Shown here one piece after another: positions 49,052 to 58,144 of a stretch of DNA of 64,000 nucleotides. Where the stretch lies: NCBI GenBank assembly GCA_934426255.1, contig CAKRYD010000011.1, positions 1 to 64,000 of the forward strand, read 5' to 3'. Below the pieces are notes generated by a model. That model saw only the letters and a program-made list of their open reading frames with translations, did no database searches and was not told the origin of the DNA. The translations under genes were made by a program, and so were the position numbers. Numbering within the stretch: position 1 is the stretch's first letter; the number at the start of each line of letters is the position of its first letter. Source of the DNA: an uncultured Bacteroidaceae bacterium. Its GTDB lineage: Bacteria > Bacteroidota > Bacteroidia > Bacteroidales > Bacteroidaceae.

Positions 49052-50083
49052 ATGTCATTGCAAATGATGAAAAAGAAAATACTTATTGCTTCCGTGGCCG
49101 GTTTCCTGGTGTTGGCGGCGGCAGTATGGGCGTTGTTTTTCTCTGCCATGTCGTCGGGTGCCACGAGCGTCTTTGTCGACATTGATGAAGACGACAACGT
49201 GGATTCCGTGTTGGCCAAGGTCGGCAATGCCACCCACGCCGGAATACAAATGAAAGCCTTCAAAGTCATGGCCTCCGTTACCGGTTATGCCGGAAACATA
49301 CGCACGGGCCATTACGAAATTACGCCCTCGACGGGATGCCTCCGTCTCTTGCGCAACATGAAAAATGGCTTGCAAAAACCCATCAGAATCACGATTCCCA
49401 CGGTCAGGACCAACGAAAGGCTGGCCGCCGAATTGGGAAAAAGGCTCATGCTCGATTCTACCGACTTCATAGAACTGTTCAAGGACTCGTTGCGATGCGC
49501 AGAATACGGATGCGACACGTTCAGCATCATGGGATTGTTTATTCCCAATACGTACGAAATGTATTGGAACATACCCTTGGACAGATTCATGCTCAGGATA
49601 AAGAAAGAATCTACCGCTTTCTGGACTCCTGAACGTCTTAAAAAGGCCGAGGCTTCGTCTCTTACGCCGCTGCAGGTTGTCACCCTCGCTTCGATTATCG
49701 ACGAAGAAACGGCCAACAACGCCGAGAAGCCCGACATCGCCGCCATGTACCTTAACCGCCTGCGCAAAGGCATGCCGTTGCAGGCCGATCCCACCATCAA
49801 GTTTGCCACCCGGCAGTTTCAGTTGCGCAGAATATATCACAACATGCTTTTTGTAAAGAGCCCCTACAACACTTATAAGAACACAGGCCTTCCGCCCGGC
49901 CCGATACGCATACCTTCGGTGGCAGGAATCGACGCTGTGCTGAACAACAGGCAGCACGACTACCTTTACATGTGTGCCAAGGAGGATTTTTCGGGCACCC
50001 ATCGCTTTGCGCGCACCTACAGCGAGCATCTGACCAACGCCAAACGCTATACCGACGCTCTCAACCGGCGGGGCATCAAATAG
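49052..50083 (+). CDS. mltG: Endolytic murein transglycosylase MltG
   Basis: 343 aa with one N-terminal membrane helix (KILIASVAGFLVLAAAVWAL). YceG/MltG domain with LASIIDEETANNAEKPDIAAM containing the catalytic Glu, then LQADPTIKF and SPYNTYKNTGLPPGPI, the family signature. Cuts nascent glycan strands and sets their length. The ATGs at 49064 or 49067 are possible alternative starts. Convergent with malQ, 18 bases between stops. Confidence 0.95.
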   Translation: MSLQMMKKKILIASVAGFLVLAAAVWALFFSAMSSGATSVFVDIDEDDNVDSVLAKVGNATHAGIQMKAFKVMASVTGYAGNIRTGHYEITPSTGCLRLLRNMKNGLQKPIRITIPTVRTNERLAAELGKRLMLDSTDFIELFKDSLRCAEYGCDTFSIMGLFIPNTYEMYWNIPLDRFMLRIKKESTAFWTPERLKKAEASSLTPLQVVTLASIIDEETANNAEKPDIAAMYLNRLRKGMPLQADPTIKFATRQFQLRRIYHNMLFVKSPYNTYKNTGLPPGPIRIPSVAGIDAVLNNRQHDYLYMCAKEDFSGTHRFARTYSEHLTNAKRYTDALNRRGIK

Positions 50084-50101
50084 GCTTCGGGCTTTGGGCG
50101 T

Positions 50102-52621
50102 TTAGGTTCTGCCGCTCCTTGCAAGCAATGCCTTTATTGCGCCCGTAAAGGAGGCATCGGCTTCCAGGTCTTCCAGAAACAGATGCATGCGGTAGCGCCA
50201 ATAATGGTGAGGGTCGGCCGGATTATTGATTTGCTCGCTTTCCAAATCGTTGCTGCGCAGGCGTTCATCCATCGACAACCAATCCTGAAGCGCAATCACG
50301 CAAAGCAATGAGGGCGAGCTGAGGTGGCGAAGCAATATCTCGGCGCAAAGAGTCGCAGGCATTTCTTCGGGTGCTTTTCCCGTGTGGCGCAGCACTTGCG
50401 TATAGTATTCCTGTGCCGCAGCGGCATTCTGCTGCCACCACAGACGCAAAGGCGGCATGTCGTGTGTCGTGATGGTATCGACCGACAGCAGCGGATTGGA
50501 ATCCACATCGGCAAAACGTTTCCATGAATATTTAGGCATGCTTTCCACTTCCAACGAAAGAATGTGCAGACTGTCGAGCACCTTGCGCATGCAGGCGGGT
50601 ATCATGCCCAAATCTTCGGCACAGGGCAGCATGTCGGTGGCCTGCACAAGCAGCGACAGTTTGGCGATGGCACCGCGCGCCCAGAAGTCATCGTGGCGGT
50701 GAAAGAAGAAATCATCGTAAATGCGGTTGTAGGCCTCTTTGTCGCTCTTCGTCAGCCGGCTGTAGGCCGAGGTGGCCTTTCCGCCGATGTTGGGATGGTA
50801 TTTTCCGGCCGCGTGAGGGTCTTCAAAAAACAATTGTTCTTTCAGCACTTCTTCGTCAGCATTTGCCGCGTGACCAGGCCGCCGCACCGGCAGACTTGCC
50901 TTGAAACCCGCTTCCTTTATTTCCGTTTCGCTTAGCGGCAAAGCCGGATTGAAATGGCCTGTCATGCCCGAGCGGTAAGGAAACGGTATTTCCCAAATGC
51001 GGAAAAAGCCCAAAACGTGATCTATGCGGTAGGCATCGAAAAAGTCGGCCATGTAGCGCAGGCGGTCTTGCCACCAGCGTCCGCCGTCCTTGAGTATTTC
51101 CGGCCAGTTATAGGTAGGAAAGCCCCAGTTCTGGCCGTCGGCCGAAAAGTAGTCGGGCGGTGCGCCGGCCTGTCCGTCAAAGTTGAAAATCGCAGGGTTT
51201 GCCCATGCCGTTGCACTGTCGCGGCTCACACCGATGGGGATATCGCCTTTCAGCACCACCTTTTTCCGTCGGGCGTGAGCGTGTACTTCCGAAAGCTGTT
51301 CATATAATACAAATTGCAGGAAGGCATAGTAGCGCACTTCGTCCATTCTGTTTTCTTGTTCGAGCCATTGCCTTATCTCCGCTTTGTTGTAGCGGCTGAA
51401 GCGCGGCCAATGCCTAAAGTCGGATGTGCCGTAGAGCTTTTGAAAAAAGCGGAAATAGCAATACGGGTGCAACCATTCCTGCCGGGCCGCCACAAAGGTC
51501 TTATATTCGTCCGATGCCTCGACGGCGAGTCCTTCCTGAAGATAATAGGCTTGCAGATAGGCGTTTTTGGCGCGGTTCACTTTTTCATAATCAACGGAGA
51601 GCTGCCTGTTGAGCTCTTCAAACTCTTTTTGGAATGCGTCATTCAGTTTTTTGTCTTTCAACGGTTTCAGCCACCGCAGGCAGATATACATGGGATGAAG
51701 TGCAAAGACAGAAATGCCGTTGTAGGGATATGAATCGGCCCAAGTGCCCGAGCGGCTCGTATCGTTTACGGGCAATATTTGAACCACATGCAGCCCGGTT
51801 GCTGCCGCTATGTCTATCATCTTGTGCAAATCGCCGAAGTCGCCTACCCCACAGCTCTTGCGGCTCCGCAAGGAGAACACGGGAATCACCAGGCCGGCTG
51901 TGCGTACCGGGCATGACTCGAAACGCAAGGGCGACTGCTCAATGACTAAGTTGTCATGGCCGTTGCATGAAAGGATGCGGCGGTTGTCGCCGGCTTCCCA
52001 GACGGTCTCGAGCGTCTTTTCGTCTTGCAGCACAAACTTGTATTCCATGGGGAAAACCAGTTTGTCGGCATCTATACTTACTTGCATGCTGTAGTGTCCT
52101 GTGCGCTTGACCGGCAATGCGTTCGAGGGGTTCCAGTTGCCGAGTAAGTCGGAGTTGCCCACCAGCAACAGGCGTTGGCCTTGGTGCGGCACAAACTCGG
52201 GCACAATCAGATGGAGCTTGTGCAGGCTTTCGTCTGTATCGGCGAGCCCAATGCAGGCATTGTCTTCGCAGGCAAACAGGCAGTCTTTATAGGCTGAAGA
52301 ATAGAGATAGGAGTTGCTTCCGGCCGTTATCCACCGGCAGTGAACGGTGGTGCTTCCCTGTGCTGCCGGCTTGCAGCGGTGAAACGCTCCGCGCGCTTCG
52401 CTGTCGATGGTCTGCCCGTTGTCTTCCACGTGAAAGCGGAAGTGCAGGCAAGCGCTGTCGTCGCTGTTCAGACACACGGCACACTGCCAGATGCGCCCAT
52501 CGGATGTGACCATGGGAATACGGGCGCTTTCGTTATTGGCATCTTCGGGCAGATACAAGTCAAGGCAGACTTGCGAATGGCCGTGGGTGATGTATTCGAT
52601 AAAGAAGTTCAATGTCGTCAT
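50102..52621 (-). CDS. malQ: 4-alpha-glucanotransferase with N-terminal starch-binding modules
   Basis: 839 aa amylomaltase (GH77), plant DPE2-like layout. Two N-terminal beta-sandwich modules, the second a CBM20 (about 135-235: GQRLLLVGNSDLLGNWNPSN). GH77 barrel with nucleophile Asp in DAYRIDHVLGFFRIW, acid/base Glu in CAEDLGMIPACM, and TTHDMPPLRLWW. Disproportionates maltodextrins and glycogen. The start MTTLNFFIEYITHGHSQV is canonical. Follows the GH25 gene by 22 bases. Confidence 0.95.
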   Translation of the reverse strand: MTTLNFFIEYITHGHSQVCLDLYLPEDANNESARIPMVTSDGRIWQCAVCLNSDDSACLHFRFHVEDNGQTIDSEARGAFHRCKPAAQGSTTVHCRWITAGSNSYLYSSAYKDCLFACEDNACIGLADTDESLHKLHLIVPEFVPHQGQRLLLVGNSDLLGNWNPSNALPVKRTGHYSMQVSIDADKLVFPMEYKFVLQDEKTLETVWEAGDNRRILSCNGHDNLVIEQSPLRFESCPVRTAGLVIPVFSLRSRKSCGVGDFGDLHKMIDIAAATGLHVVQILPVNDTSRSGTWADSYPYNGISVFALHPMYICLRWLKPLKDKKLNDAFQKEFEELNRQLSVDYEKVNRAKNAYLQAYYLQEGLAVEASDEYKTFVAARQEWLHPYCYFRFFQKLYGTSDFRHWPRFSRYNKAEIRQWLEQENRMDEVRYYAFLQFVLYEQLSEVHAHARRKKVVLKGDIPIGVSRDSATAWANPAIFNFDGQAGAPPDYFSADGQNWGFPTYNWPEILKDGGRWWQDRLRYMADFFDAYRIDHVLGFFRIWEIPFPYRSGMTGHFNPALPLSETEIKEAGFKASLPVRRPGHAANADEEVLKEQLFFEDPHAAGKYHPNIGGKATSAYSRLTKSDKEAYNRIYDDFFFHRHDDFWARGAIAKLSLLVQATDMLPCAEDLGMIPACMRKVLDSLHILSLEVESMPKYSWKRFADVDSNPLLSVDTITTHDMPPLRLWWQQNAAAAQEYYTQVLRHTGKAPEEMPATLCAEILLRHLSSPSLLCVIALQDWLSMDERLRSNDLESEQINNPADPHHYWRYRMHLFLEDLEADASFTGAIKALLARSGRT

Positions 52622-52643
52622 AAAGCAGGTATTTATCGTTGCT

Positions 52644-53459
52644 TCACTTGTAGCGGATGTCTTTCAGAGAGAATCCCTCCATCATTATGCTGCGGTCCAC
52701 ATTGCCGTCTACGCCCGGCACGTCGCCATGCGAGGTATATTGCCAGATGACGTATTTGCGCCCGTCCGATAGTTCGGGCTGTGCGTCGCGATAGAAGGCT
52801 ATCATCAACGGATATTCGTCAAGGCCGGCACCGGCAAAGTGCTTGTTGTAGAAATTCACAAACGTATAGAGCATGGGTTTGCGTCCGTAATAGGCCGTCA
52901 GGCGTTCCAGAAATATTTTGAGACGTCTCACCAGTTCGGCCGAGCTGCATCCGTTGGTATGCTCTACGTCGACGATGGGAATCAAGTCCTGCATGTCTTT
53001 CCTGACGGTCGTTGTCATGTTGTTAAACTGCTCGTCGAGTGAGATGTGGGCGCGGAAGAAATGGTAGCTGCCTACTTTCAGACCGGCTTTCCGTGCTTCG
53101 CGTATGTTGTATTCATAGGTGTCGTCAACGAGGCTTGCGCCCTCGGTGGCTTTCATGTAGGCATAGCCTATCTGGCCGTCCTTGGCCACCGATTTCCAGT
53201 CTATTTCGTGCTGGTAGTGCGACACATCGATGCCTTCCTTGAACCTCAGGTCCACAAAGTTGGGGCTGTCGGCTTCGGGCTGGTCGGGCAGGCTTTTCTG
53301 CACCTTGCTGGCATGTACCATGGCGTCGGGCTCGGGCGTCACAATGACCGGTCCTTTCTTTTTTATCACTTTGTCTTTTGCTGCAATGCCCGTGGTGCAG
53401 CAGCACAGCAGGCACAAAAGCCATATTATGTACGTTCGTCTTGTCGAATCGTCAATCAC
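52644..53459 (-). CDS. Secreted GH25 muramidase (second copy)
   Basis: About 271 aa from a GTG at 53459 (MIDDSTRRTYIIWLLCLLCC, a signal peptide, possibly lipidated at a Cys). The frame is open to an ATG at 53540, but the -7 element at 53492-53499 lies inside, so the GTG is preferred. GH25 features: GIDVSHYQHEIDW, AYMKATEGASL, GSYHFFRAH, IPIVDVEHTNG with the catalytic acid pair, MLYTFVNFY, VIWQYTSHG. Shares the fold with the gene at 20416 but has little identity outside motifs. Wall turnover or attack on competitors are both possible. Confidence 0.9.
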   Translation of the reverse strand: MIDDSTRRTYIIWLLCLLCCCTTGIAAKDKVIKKKGPVIVTPEPDAMVHASKVQKSLPDQPEADSPNFVDLRFKEGIDVSHYQHEIDWKSVAKDGQIGYAYMKATEGASLVDDTYEYNIREARKAGLKVGSYHFFRAHISLDEQFNNMTTTVRKDMQDLIPIVDVEHTNGCSSAELVRRLKIFLERLTAYYGRKPMLYTFVNFYNKHFAGAGLDEYPLMIAFYRDAQPELSDGRKYVIWQYTSHGDVPGVDGNVDRSIMMEGFSLKDIRYK

Positions 53460-53491
53460 TGTTACGGATGTTTTCTTTCTTGTTGATAGGG

Positions 53492-53499
53492 CAAATGTA
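53492..53499 (-). promoter_or_regulatory. Promoter -7 element for the second GH25 gene
   Basis: TACATTTG on the minus strand, about 33 bases before the GTG at 53459. A T-run ending in G lies 23 bases upstream. Confidence 0.45.
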
Positions 53500-53561
53500 C
53501 GATTTTGCGGCCTAAATCCATACAAAAAAGATTTAAACAAGCGGCTGCCGTTTTAAAAGTG

Positions 53562-55241
53562 TCACTTTTTTTCTTTGCCGTTGATGCGGATGTTGCGGCA
53601 GTTCTCTGCTTTCACTTCGTCGGCAGTGATTGCCAGGTTGTTGCTGATGTCAACGTTTTCGGCATCCTGCAGGAGGATGGCGAAAGGCTGATAGGAGTCA
53701 AACAGATTGTTGCGGATGATGATGTTGCGGTTGACGTAGGGCGGCGTTGCCGTTGCCTCTGTCGAGACCATGATACACGAGGCCGTCGACGGGTTGCCCT
53801 CTTCGCCGCAATGTGATATGTAGTTGTTTTCTATCAGTGCCGATTCCACGGGGCCGCCTTCGCGCCAACTCAGTTCGGCTCCCAGTTTGATGGCTGTCAG
53901 GGTAGTCTGTTCAATCCTATTGCCCGAAACGACGGAGTGAGGCACTTTCAGCAGAAAGGCTCGTGCGCTGTGATAATATACGGCATTGTTCAGAATGCTT
54001 ACATGTGGAAAACGTGTGTGGTTCAGCATGTAGCAGCTGTCGGCCAGTCCTGCGCTCACCTGACGGTCGAGTGTGATGATAACTTGCCATTTTACGGTCG
54101 ATGTGTCAACGCCTTTCACCTTGAAGCGGCCTTTTACGGCCATGTTGCGGCGGTCTACGGCAACGAGGGTGTCGCCTATCGAGGGATAGTCGAGCGACTG
54201 GGCGTGAAGGTCGGCGTTTTCGACCTTGATTTCGATGCGTTTGTCCGAATCGGGCTGCGGGTAGATGCTGTAATAATAGTTGTGCACGTTGGTACAGTCG
54301 TCGCCATTGCCCTTGAATGTGCTGTTACAGATGGTGAGTGTGCCCGAGCAGGAGGTGAAATGGGTGGCATCGGTGTTGGTCGAACTGTAGCGTCCCCGTT
54401 CGGGCACCACTTTCAGACCGTCAATCAGGATGTTGTGTGTGAGATGGCCCACTATGCCCATGCCCGGAAAGCTCATGATGGTGACATTGCGCACGGTCAT
54501 GTCTTTCGACTCCTTTAGCATGATGCAAGGCCGGTAATGGCCGCCGTAACGTATGATGACAAAATCGCCTACGGGCGGACGTGCATCGGATTGTACGCGT
54601 ATCAGGCCGGGACGCACCAGCTGCATGTCGCCCGTGTTGGCATAATAGAAACGCTGCTTCAACATGCTATAGAAATGTACGCGTCCCTGCACCACATTGT
54701 CTATGTAGCGGTACAGATCAGGGTCGTATTCCATGTCAAACGACGACTCGCCGACGGCCGTGATGCGCGCCTCGGTGGCGGCCGGGCGCTTGTAGGTGAT
54801 GCTCAGACCGTCGATCACCACATTGCGAGCTTTTGTGAACGACAGCACTTCCATCCAACCCTCTACACGCAGCAGGGCTCCCGCGGCACGTATCGTGAGG
54901 TCGCGGCACGAGCTGAAGTCGAGTCCTTTTACATAAGGTTTCTGGGGAACAAACAGGCGGTGCTGCACTTCCAGCCCGCGCCCCAGTTCACCGTTGATGG
55001 CGCGACGCTCGATGTCGGCAGCCACTGGGTCGCTGAAATCATAGGTGCCGGGAGGAAAAACGAGCGTGGTGCCGCGGTGCTCACGGCAATAGCGCGCGGC
55101 GGCACGCAGAGCTTCGGCATCGTTGAGCCCGTCGTCGGGACGCGCACCGAAATCGGTTACGGATACTTCGTGACCGCGGCCGAAAGCGGCCGAGGTCGAT
55201 ATGATGGAAACGGTGATGAATGACAATAAGAATCTTTTCAT
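53562..55241 (-). CDS. Secreted right-handed beta-helix protein, GH110 alpha-1,3-galactosidase-like
   Basis: 559 aa. Signal peptide MKRFLLSFITVSIISTSAAF; VSVTDFGARPDDGLNDAEAL is the pectate-lyase-type beta-helix entrance. The stretch RYSSTNTDATHFTSCSG followed by GNGDDCTNVHNYYY resembles the acidic active-site region of GH110 enzymes, which remove alpha-1,3-galactose from blood-group B and related glycans. Many short NN/IxN turns run to the C-terminus. GH110 is the best guess; GH28 or another beta-helix family cannot be ruled out. Separate promoter upstream. Confidence 0.7.
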   Translation of the reverse strand: MKRFLLSFITVSIISTSAAFGRGHEVSVTDFGARPDDGLNDAEALRAAARYCREHRGTTLVFPPGTYDFSDPVAADIERRAINGELGRGLEVQHRLFVPQKPYVKGLDFSSCRDLTIRAAGALLRVEGWMEVLSFTKARNVVIDGLSITYKRPAATEARITAVGESSFDMEYDPDLYRYIDNVVQGRVHFYSMLKQRFYYANTGDMQLVRPGLIRVQSDARPPVGDFVIIRYGGHYRPCIMLKESKDMTVRNVTIMSFPGMGIVGHLTHNILIDGLKVVPERGRYSSTNTDATHFTSCSGTLTICNSTFKGNGDDCTNVHNYYYSIYPQPDSDKRIEIKVENADLHAQSLDYPSIGDTLVAVDRRNMAVKGRFKVKGVDTSTVKWQVIITLDRQVSAGLADSCYMLNHTRFPHVSILNNAVYYHSARAFLLKVPHSVVSGNRIEQTTLTAIKLGAELSWREGGPVESALIENNYISHCGEEGNPSTASCIMVSTEATATPPYVNRNIIIRNNLFDSYQPFAILLQDAENVDISNNLAITADEVKAENCRNIRINGKEKK

Positions 55242-55264
55242 GGCAAATGAATGATGTTAAAGTG

Positions 55265-55272
55265 CAAAGATA
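55265..55272 (-). promoter_or_regulatory. Promoter -7 element for the beta-helix gene
   Basis: TATCTTTG on the minus strand, 23 bases before the ATG at 55241. The gap up to 55338 holds nothing else clear. Confidence 0.5.
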
Positions 55273-55338
55273 AGCCTTTTTCGAGAGAAAATCTGCTGTG
55301 CTGCGCGCGAAACAGGCTGTCTGAGTGCGAAAACAGGC

Positions 55339-56700
55339 TCAGTGTGCCGGATTCTTTATTTCTTGCCGGAAAAGTCGCACGGCTTCTTCTATAATGCGCG
55401 CCGCTCCCTGTATGCCTACGCTCGAGGCATCGACTACGAGATGGTAGTTGCGTGCATCGCTCCAGCGCCGGCCGGTATATTGCAGGCAATGGTTGGCACG
55501 TCCGCGGTTTACTTGTTCGATGCGCTCCTTGGCCGCTTTTTCGTCCAGATGGTAGCGGTGGCTGACGCGGCTGACGGCAAATTCTTCGCTGCTTGTGACA
55601 AATACATGGAAAGCGTTGGGATTGTCGCGGAGAGTGTAGTCGGCCAACCGGCCTACAATGACGCACGGACCTTCTGATGCCAGTTCGCGGATGGTGCGGC
55701 TTTGCGATACGAAAATGGCGTCATCGTGGTTGGGATTCATGGACGATGGTATGCTTTTGTCCGTAAAGATGAGTTCCCAAAGCTTGGCAGTGGAGATGTT
55801 CTGCTCGTTTTCCGCCACATATTCCGTACTGAACCCGAGTTCGTGAGCCGTTTGGTCAATCAGTTTGCGGTCGTAGAGCTTTACGCCCAGGCTGTGGGCA
55901 AGTTTTTCTGCTATGGCATGTCCGCCGCTGCCGTATTCACGGCTTATCGTGACCACCAGGTGGGAAGTCGGCGACGGGTGCTCCGAAGAGCGGACGGCGG
56001 CTGAATCGCCAAGCAGGCGGTCGAGCCATGAAAGATGCGGGTTGAACTGTCTCACCATGAACCCTACGAAGAACATGGAGACTAATGTGCCGATTCCTAC
56101 CATGTCCCAATGCCAGCTTTTTGTCGCCACGAGCATGATGGCGGCTCCTATGCATACCAAACCTGTGTCGGAGCATATCTTTACTTTGCCGAAATCGCGT
56201 TTCAGCACTTTGGCAATGGCCAATGGAAAGCCTTCGCCGGCCAGCATCAGCACATCGCAATGAACTTCGCAGGCTATTCCGTAGGCAAGGATGGCACCGC
56301 CTGCCAGAAGTTCTATGAAGCGCAGCGGCCAGGCCACATAGAGCGGCCAGTCGGCCGGTACTTGCAGAAACGATGTGAGCCACATGGTCAAATCGGTGTA
56401 CCAGCCAAAAAGAAAGCTCACCAATATCTGCAAAAGCTGAATCTTCTCGTAGTTGCGCCGCAATAAGAGAATTTGGGCTAAGATGAAGAAAATGTGCATG
56501 CACATCACATAGCTTCCCATCGTCCACGCTCCGGGAAGGAGGCTGAGCACGTAAGGCGGACACGAGATGGGCGACGAACCTAAATTGGCTCGGATAGACA
56601 GCGATGTGCCGAATGCAATGACAAAAAGCACGGCCGTAAAAGCTACGTAGCGTCGTAGCAGTTCGGCCGCGCTTCTATGTCGGGATGATTTTGTTGTCAA
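55339..56700 (-). CDS. Membrane protein (YczE/DUF6198-like) fused to a cytidylate-kinase-like domain
   Basis: 453 aa. Start is TTG at 56700, since an in-frame stop is just upstream. Residues about 15-225 have five or six membrane helices (FTAVLFVIAFGTSLSIRANLG, GGAILAYGIACEVHCDVLML, VGIGTLVSMFFVGFMV), resembling YczE. Residues about 245-450 are a cytidylate-kinase-2 type P-loop kinase: VVTISREYGSGGHAIAEKLA, YDRKLIDQTAHELG, PCVIVGRLADYTL. The kinase substrate is unverified, and the GSGGH loop is a variant of the P-loop. The join suggests a membrane-tethered nucleotide kinase or sensor. It follows the DUF5723 gene by 21 bases. Confidence 0.85.
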   Translation of the reverse strand: MTTKSSRHRSAAELLRRYVAFTAVLFVIAFGTSLSIRANLGSSPISCPPYVLSLLPGAWTMGSYVMCMHIFFILAQILLLRRNYEKIQLLQILVSFLFGWYTDLTMWLTSFLQVPADWPLYVAWPLRFIELLAGGAILAYGIACEVHCDVLMLAGEGFPLAIAKVLKRDFGKVKICSDTGLVCIGAAIMLVATKSWHWDMVGIGTLVSMFFVGFMVRQFNPHLSWLDRLLGDSAAVRSSEHPSPTSHLVVTISREYGSGGHAIAEKLAHSLGVKLYDRKLIDQTAHELGFSTEYVAENEQNISTAKLWELIFTDKSIPSSMNPNHDDAIFVSQSRTIRELASEGPCVIVGRLADYTLRDNPNAFHVFVTSSEEFAVSRVSHRYHLDEKAAKERIEQVNRGRANHCLQYTGRRWSDARNYHLVVDASSVGIQGAARIIEEAVRLFRQEIKNPAH

Positions 56701-56721
56701 TTATGTCTGTTTGCTCCGTAT

Positions 56722-58110
56722 TCAGAACGGAAAGTTGATACCGAAGTTGAAAGCCGCGTTGCACGACAGTGGAAGTCCCTGCTTGGCCATTTTCCCGATG
56801 GTGTGATCAGTGGCGACAAACATGTTGAAGCCTTTTGGATGAAGCGAAAGAATCCAGCCCAAAGACATTCCGTAGGTTCCTGCCGCAACATTGGCGCCGG
56901 CACTGAACCATCGTGTCGGGTCTACATTGGCCGACAAGCGGAATTCGGTCCACGAGAATTTGCCTTGCATGCGTGTCGTGTTGAGCAGGCCGAATTTCAG
57001 TTTGTCATAAGCCGGCAGCGTATACTGTGCTCCGAGGTTCAAGGTGGCTCCCAACGCACGGGTGCGGCCGCCTTCATCGCCATTGTCCTGCAATTCATAA
57101 AGCGAAGAAAGATCCTCTCCCATTCTCTCGAACTCGTCTTCGAAGTTGTTTCGGGCATCATCGTCCACGTTGAATATGTAGCGGTCGGTGGTAAAAGTCT
57201 TTTCGCCGTTGGTCGATGCCACCATATTGTTCGACCAGCTGATGAAGCCCAGGTCGAGCAGCGAGGCGCTGAATGTCCAGTCGTTGTCAAGCTTGTATTC
57301 TGCACCCAAATCGAAAGCCATTCCGAAACCGTTGAGACCGCCTCCGTCAACGTCGGCACCGCTCACATAGGTGTGGCGCACTTTTTCGCCTTCGGGGCCG
57401 CGCATCTTTTCTTCGGTCTCATAAGTCAGTCCTTTGACGCTGCTCTGAATCTTTGCGTCCGTAACGGCTGTCCATTGGTCGGTGCCCAGTGTCAGTTGGG
57501 CCTTGTTGAATTCGGCATCTATATTGGCACCGCCCAGCAGGAACTTGACTGCCGCGCCGACACGCAGCTTTTCGTTGATGTTGCGGGAGTGACCGAGGGC
57601 AATCTCACCGTAGGCATCGGCATGGGCATTAAAATCCTTGATGTCGTATGTGGTATTGGCGGGACCTTCTTTGGCCAAATGGAAGATGGAACCGGGAATG
57701 ACTACACCGAAATTGCTGCGAACATTGAGACTCACGGTGTTGTAGCCGCCAAAAGCCTTGAAGCCCACAGAAAGGATGTTCAGCTTCATGTCAAAACCGA
57801 GCTTGTTCTTGTCGTTGATGTTGCCCATTGCTTCAGACGTGCTCACGTTCGGATTCATAAACGTCGTGGTTTTACCGTTGACATTATATAATATGTCGTC
57901 GACGCCCAGGTTGCTGCGCAGTCCCATATTGATGTTTCCCAATGCAGGGAACGAAATGAAATTGCGGTCGTTGCCGATGGCGGGATTCTGGCTGTAGCGA
58001 TAAAGATAGCCGTTTGTAAAGTAGGCCGACCTTGTGTCTTGTGCCATGGCAGGTGCTGCCAGCAGTGAAAGAAGGGCTATACGCGAAATCAGTTGGATAT
58101 ATTGTTTCAT
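56722..58110 (-). CDS. DUF5723 outer-membrane beta-barrel protein
   Basis: 462 aa. Signal peptide MKQYIQLISRIALLSLLAAP, cleavage near AMAQD. DUF5723 features: YFTNGYLYRYSQNPAIG, FISFPALGNINMGLRSNLGV. The rest is an amphipathic barrel ending NFGINFPF with a C-terminal Phe. Role unknown. It follows a large lipoprotein gene by 34 bases, so the pair probably works together in the outer membrane. Confidence 0.87.
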   Translation of the reverse strand: MKQYIQLISRIALLSLLAAPAMAQDTRSAYFTNGYLYRYSQNPAIGNDRNFISFPALGNINMGLRSNLGVDDILYNVNGKTTTFMNPNVSTSEAMGNINDKNKLGFDMKLNILSVGFKAFGGYNTVSLNVRSNFGVVIPGSIFHLAKEGPANTTYDIKDFNAHADAYGEIALGHSRNINEKLRVGAAVKFLLGGANIDAEFNKAQLTLGTDQWTAVTDAKIQSSVKGLTYETEEKMRGPEGEKVRHTYVSGADVDGGGLNGFGMAFDLGAEYKLDNDWTFSASLLDLGFISWSNNMVASTNGEKTFTTDRYIFNVDDDARNNFEDEFERMGEDLSSLYELQDNGDEGGRTRALGATLNLGAQYTLPAYDKLKFGLLNTTRMQGKFSWTEFRLSANVDPTRWFSAGANVAAGTYGMSLGWILSLHPKGFNMFVATDHTIGKMAKQGLPLSCNAAFNFGINFPF

Positions 58111-58144
58111 TTTTGTCTGTTCTTAGTGTTACTGAGTGGGTTCG

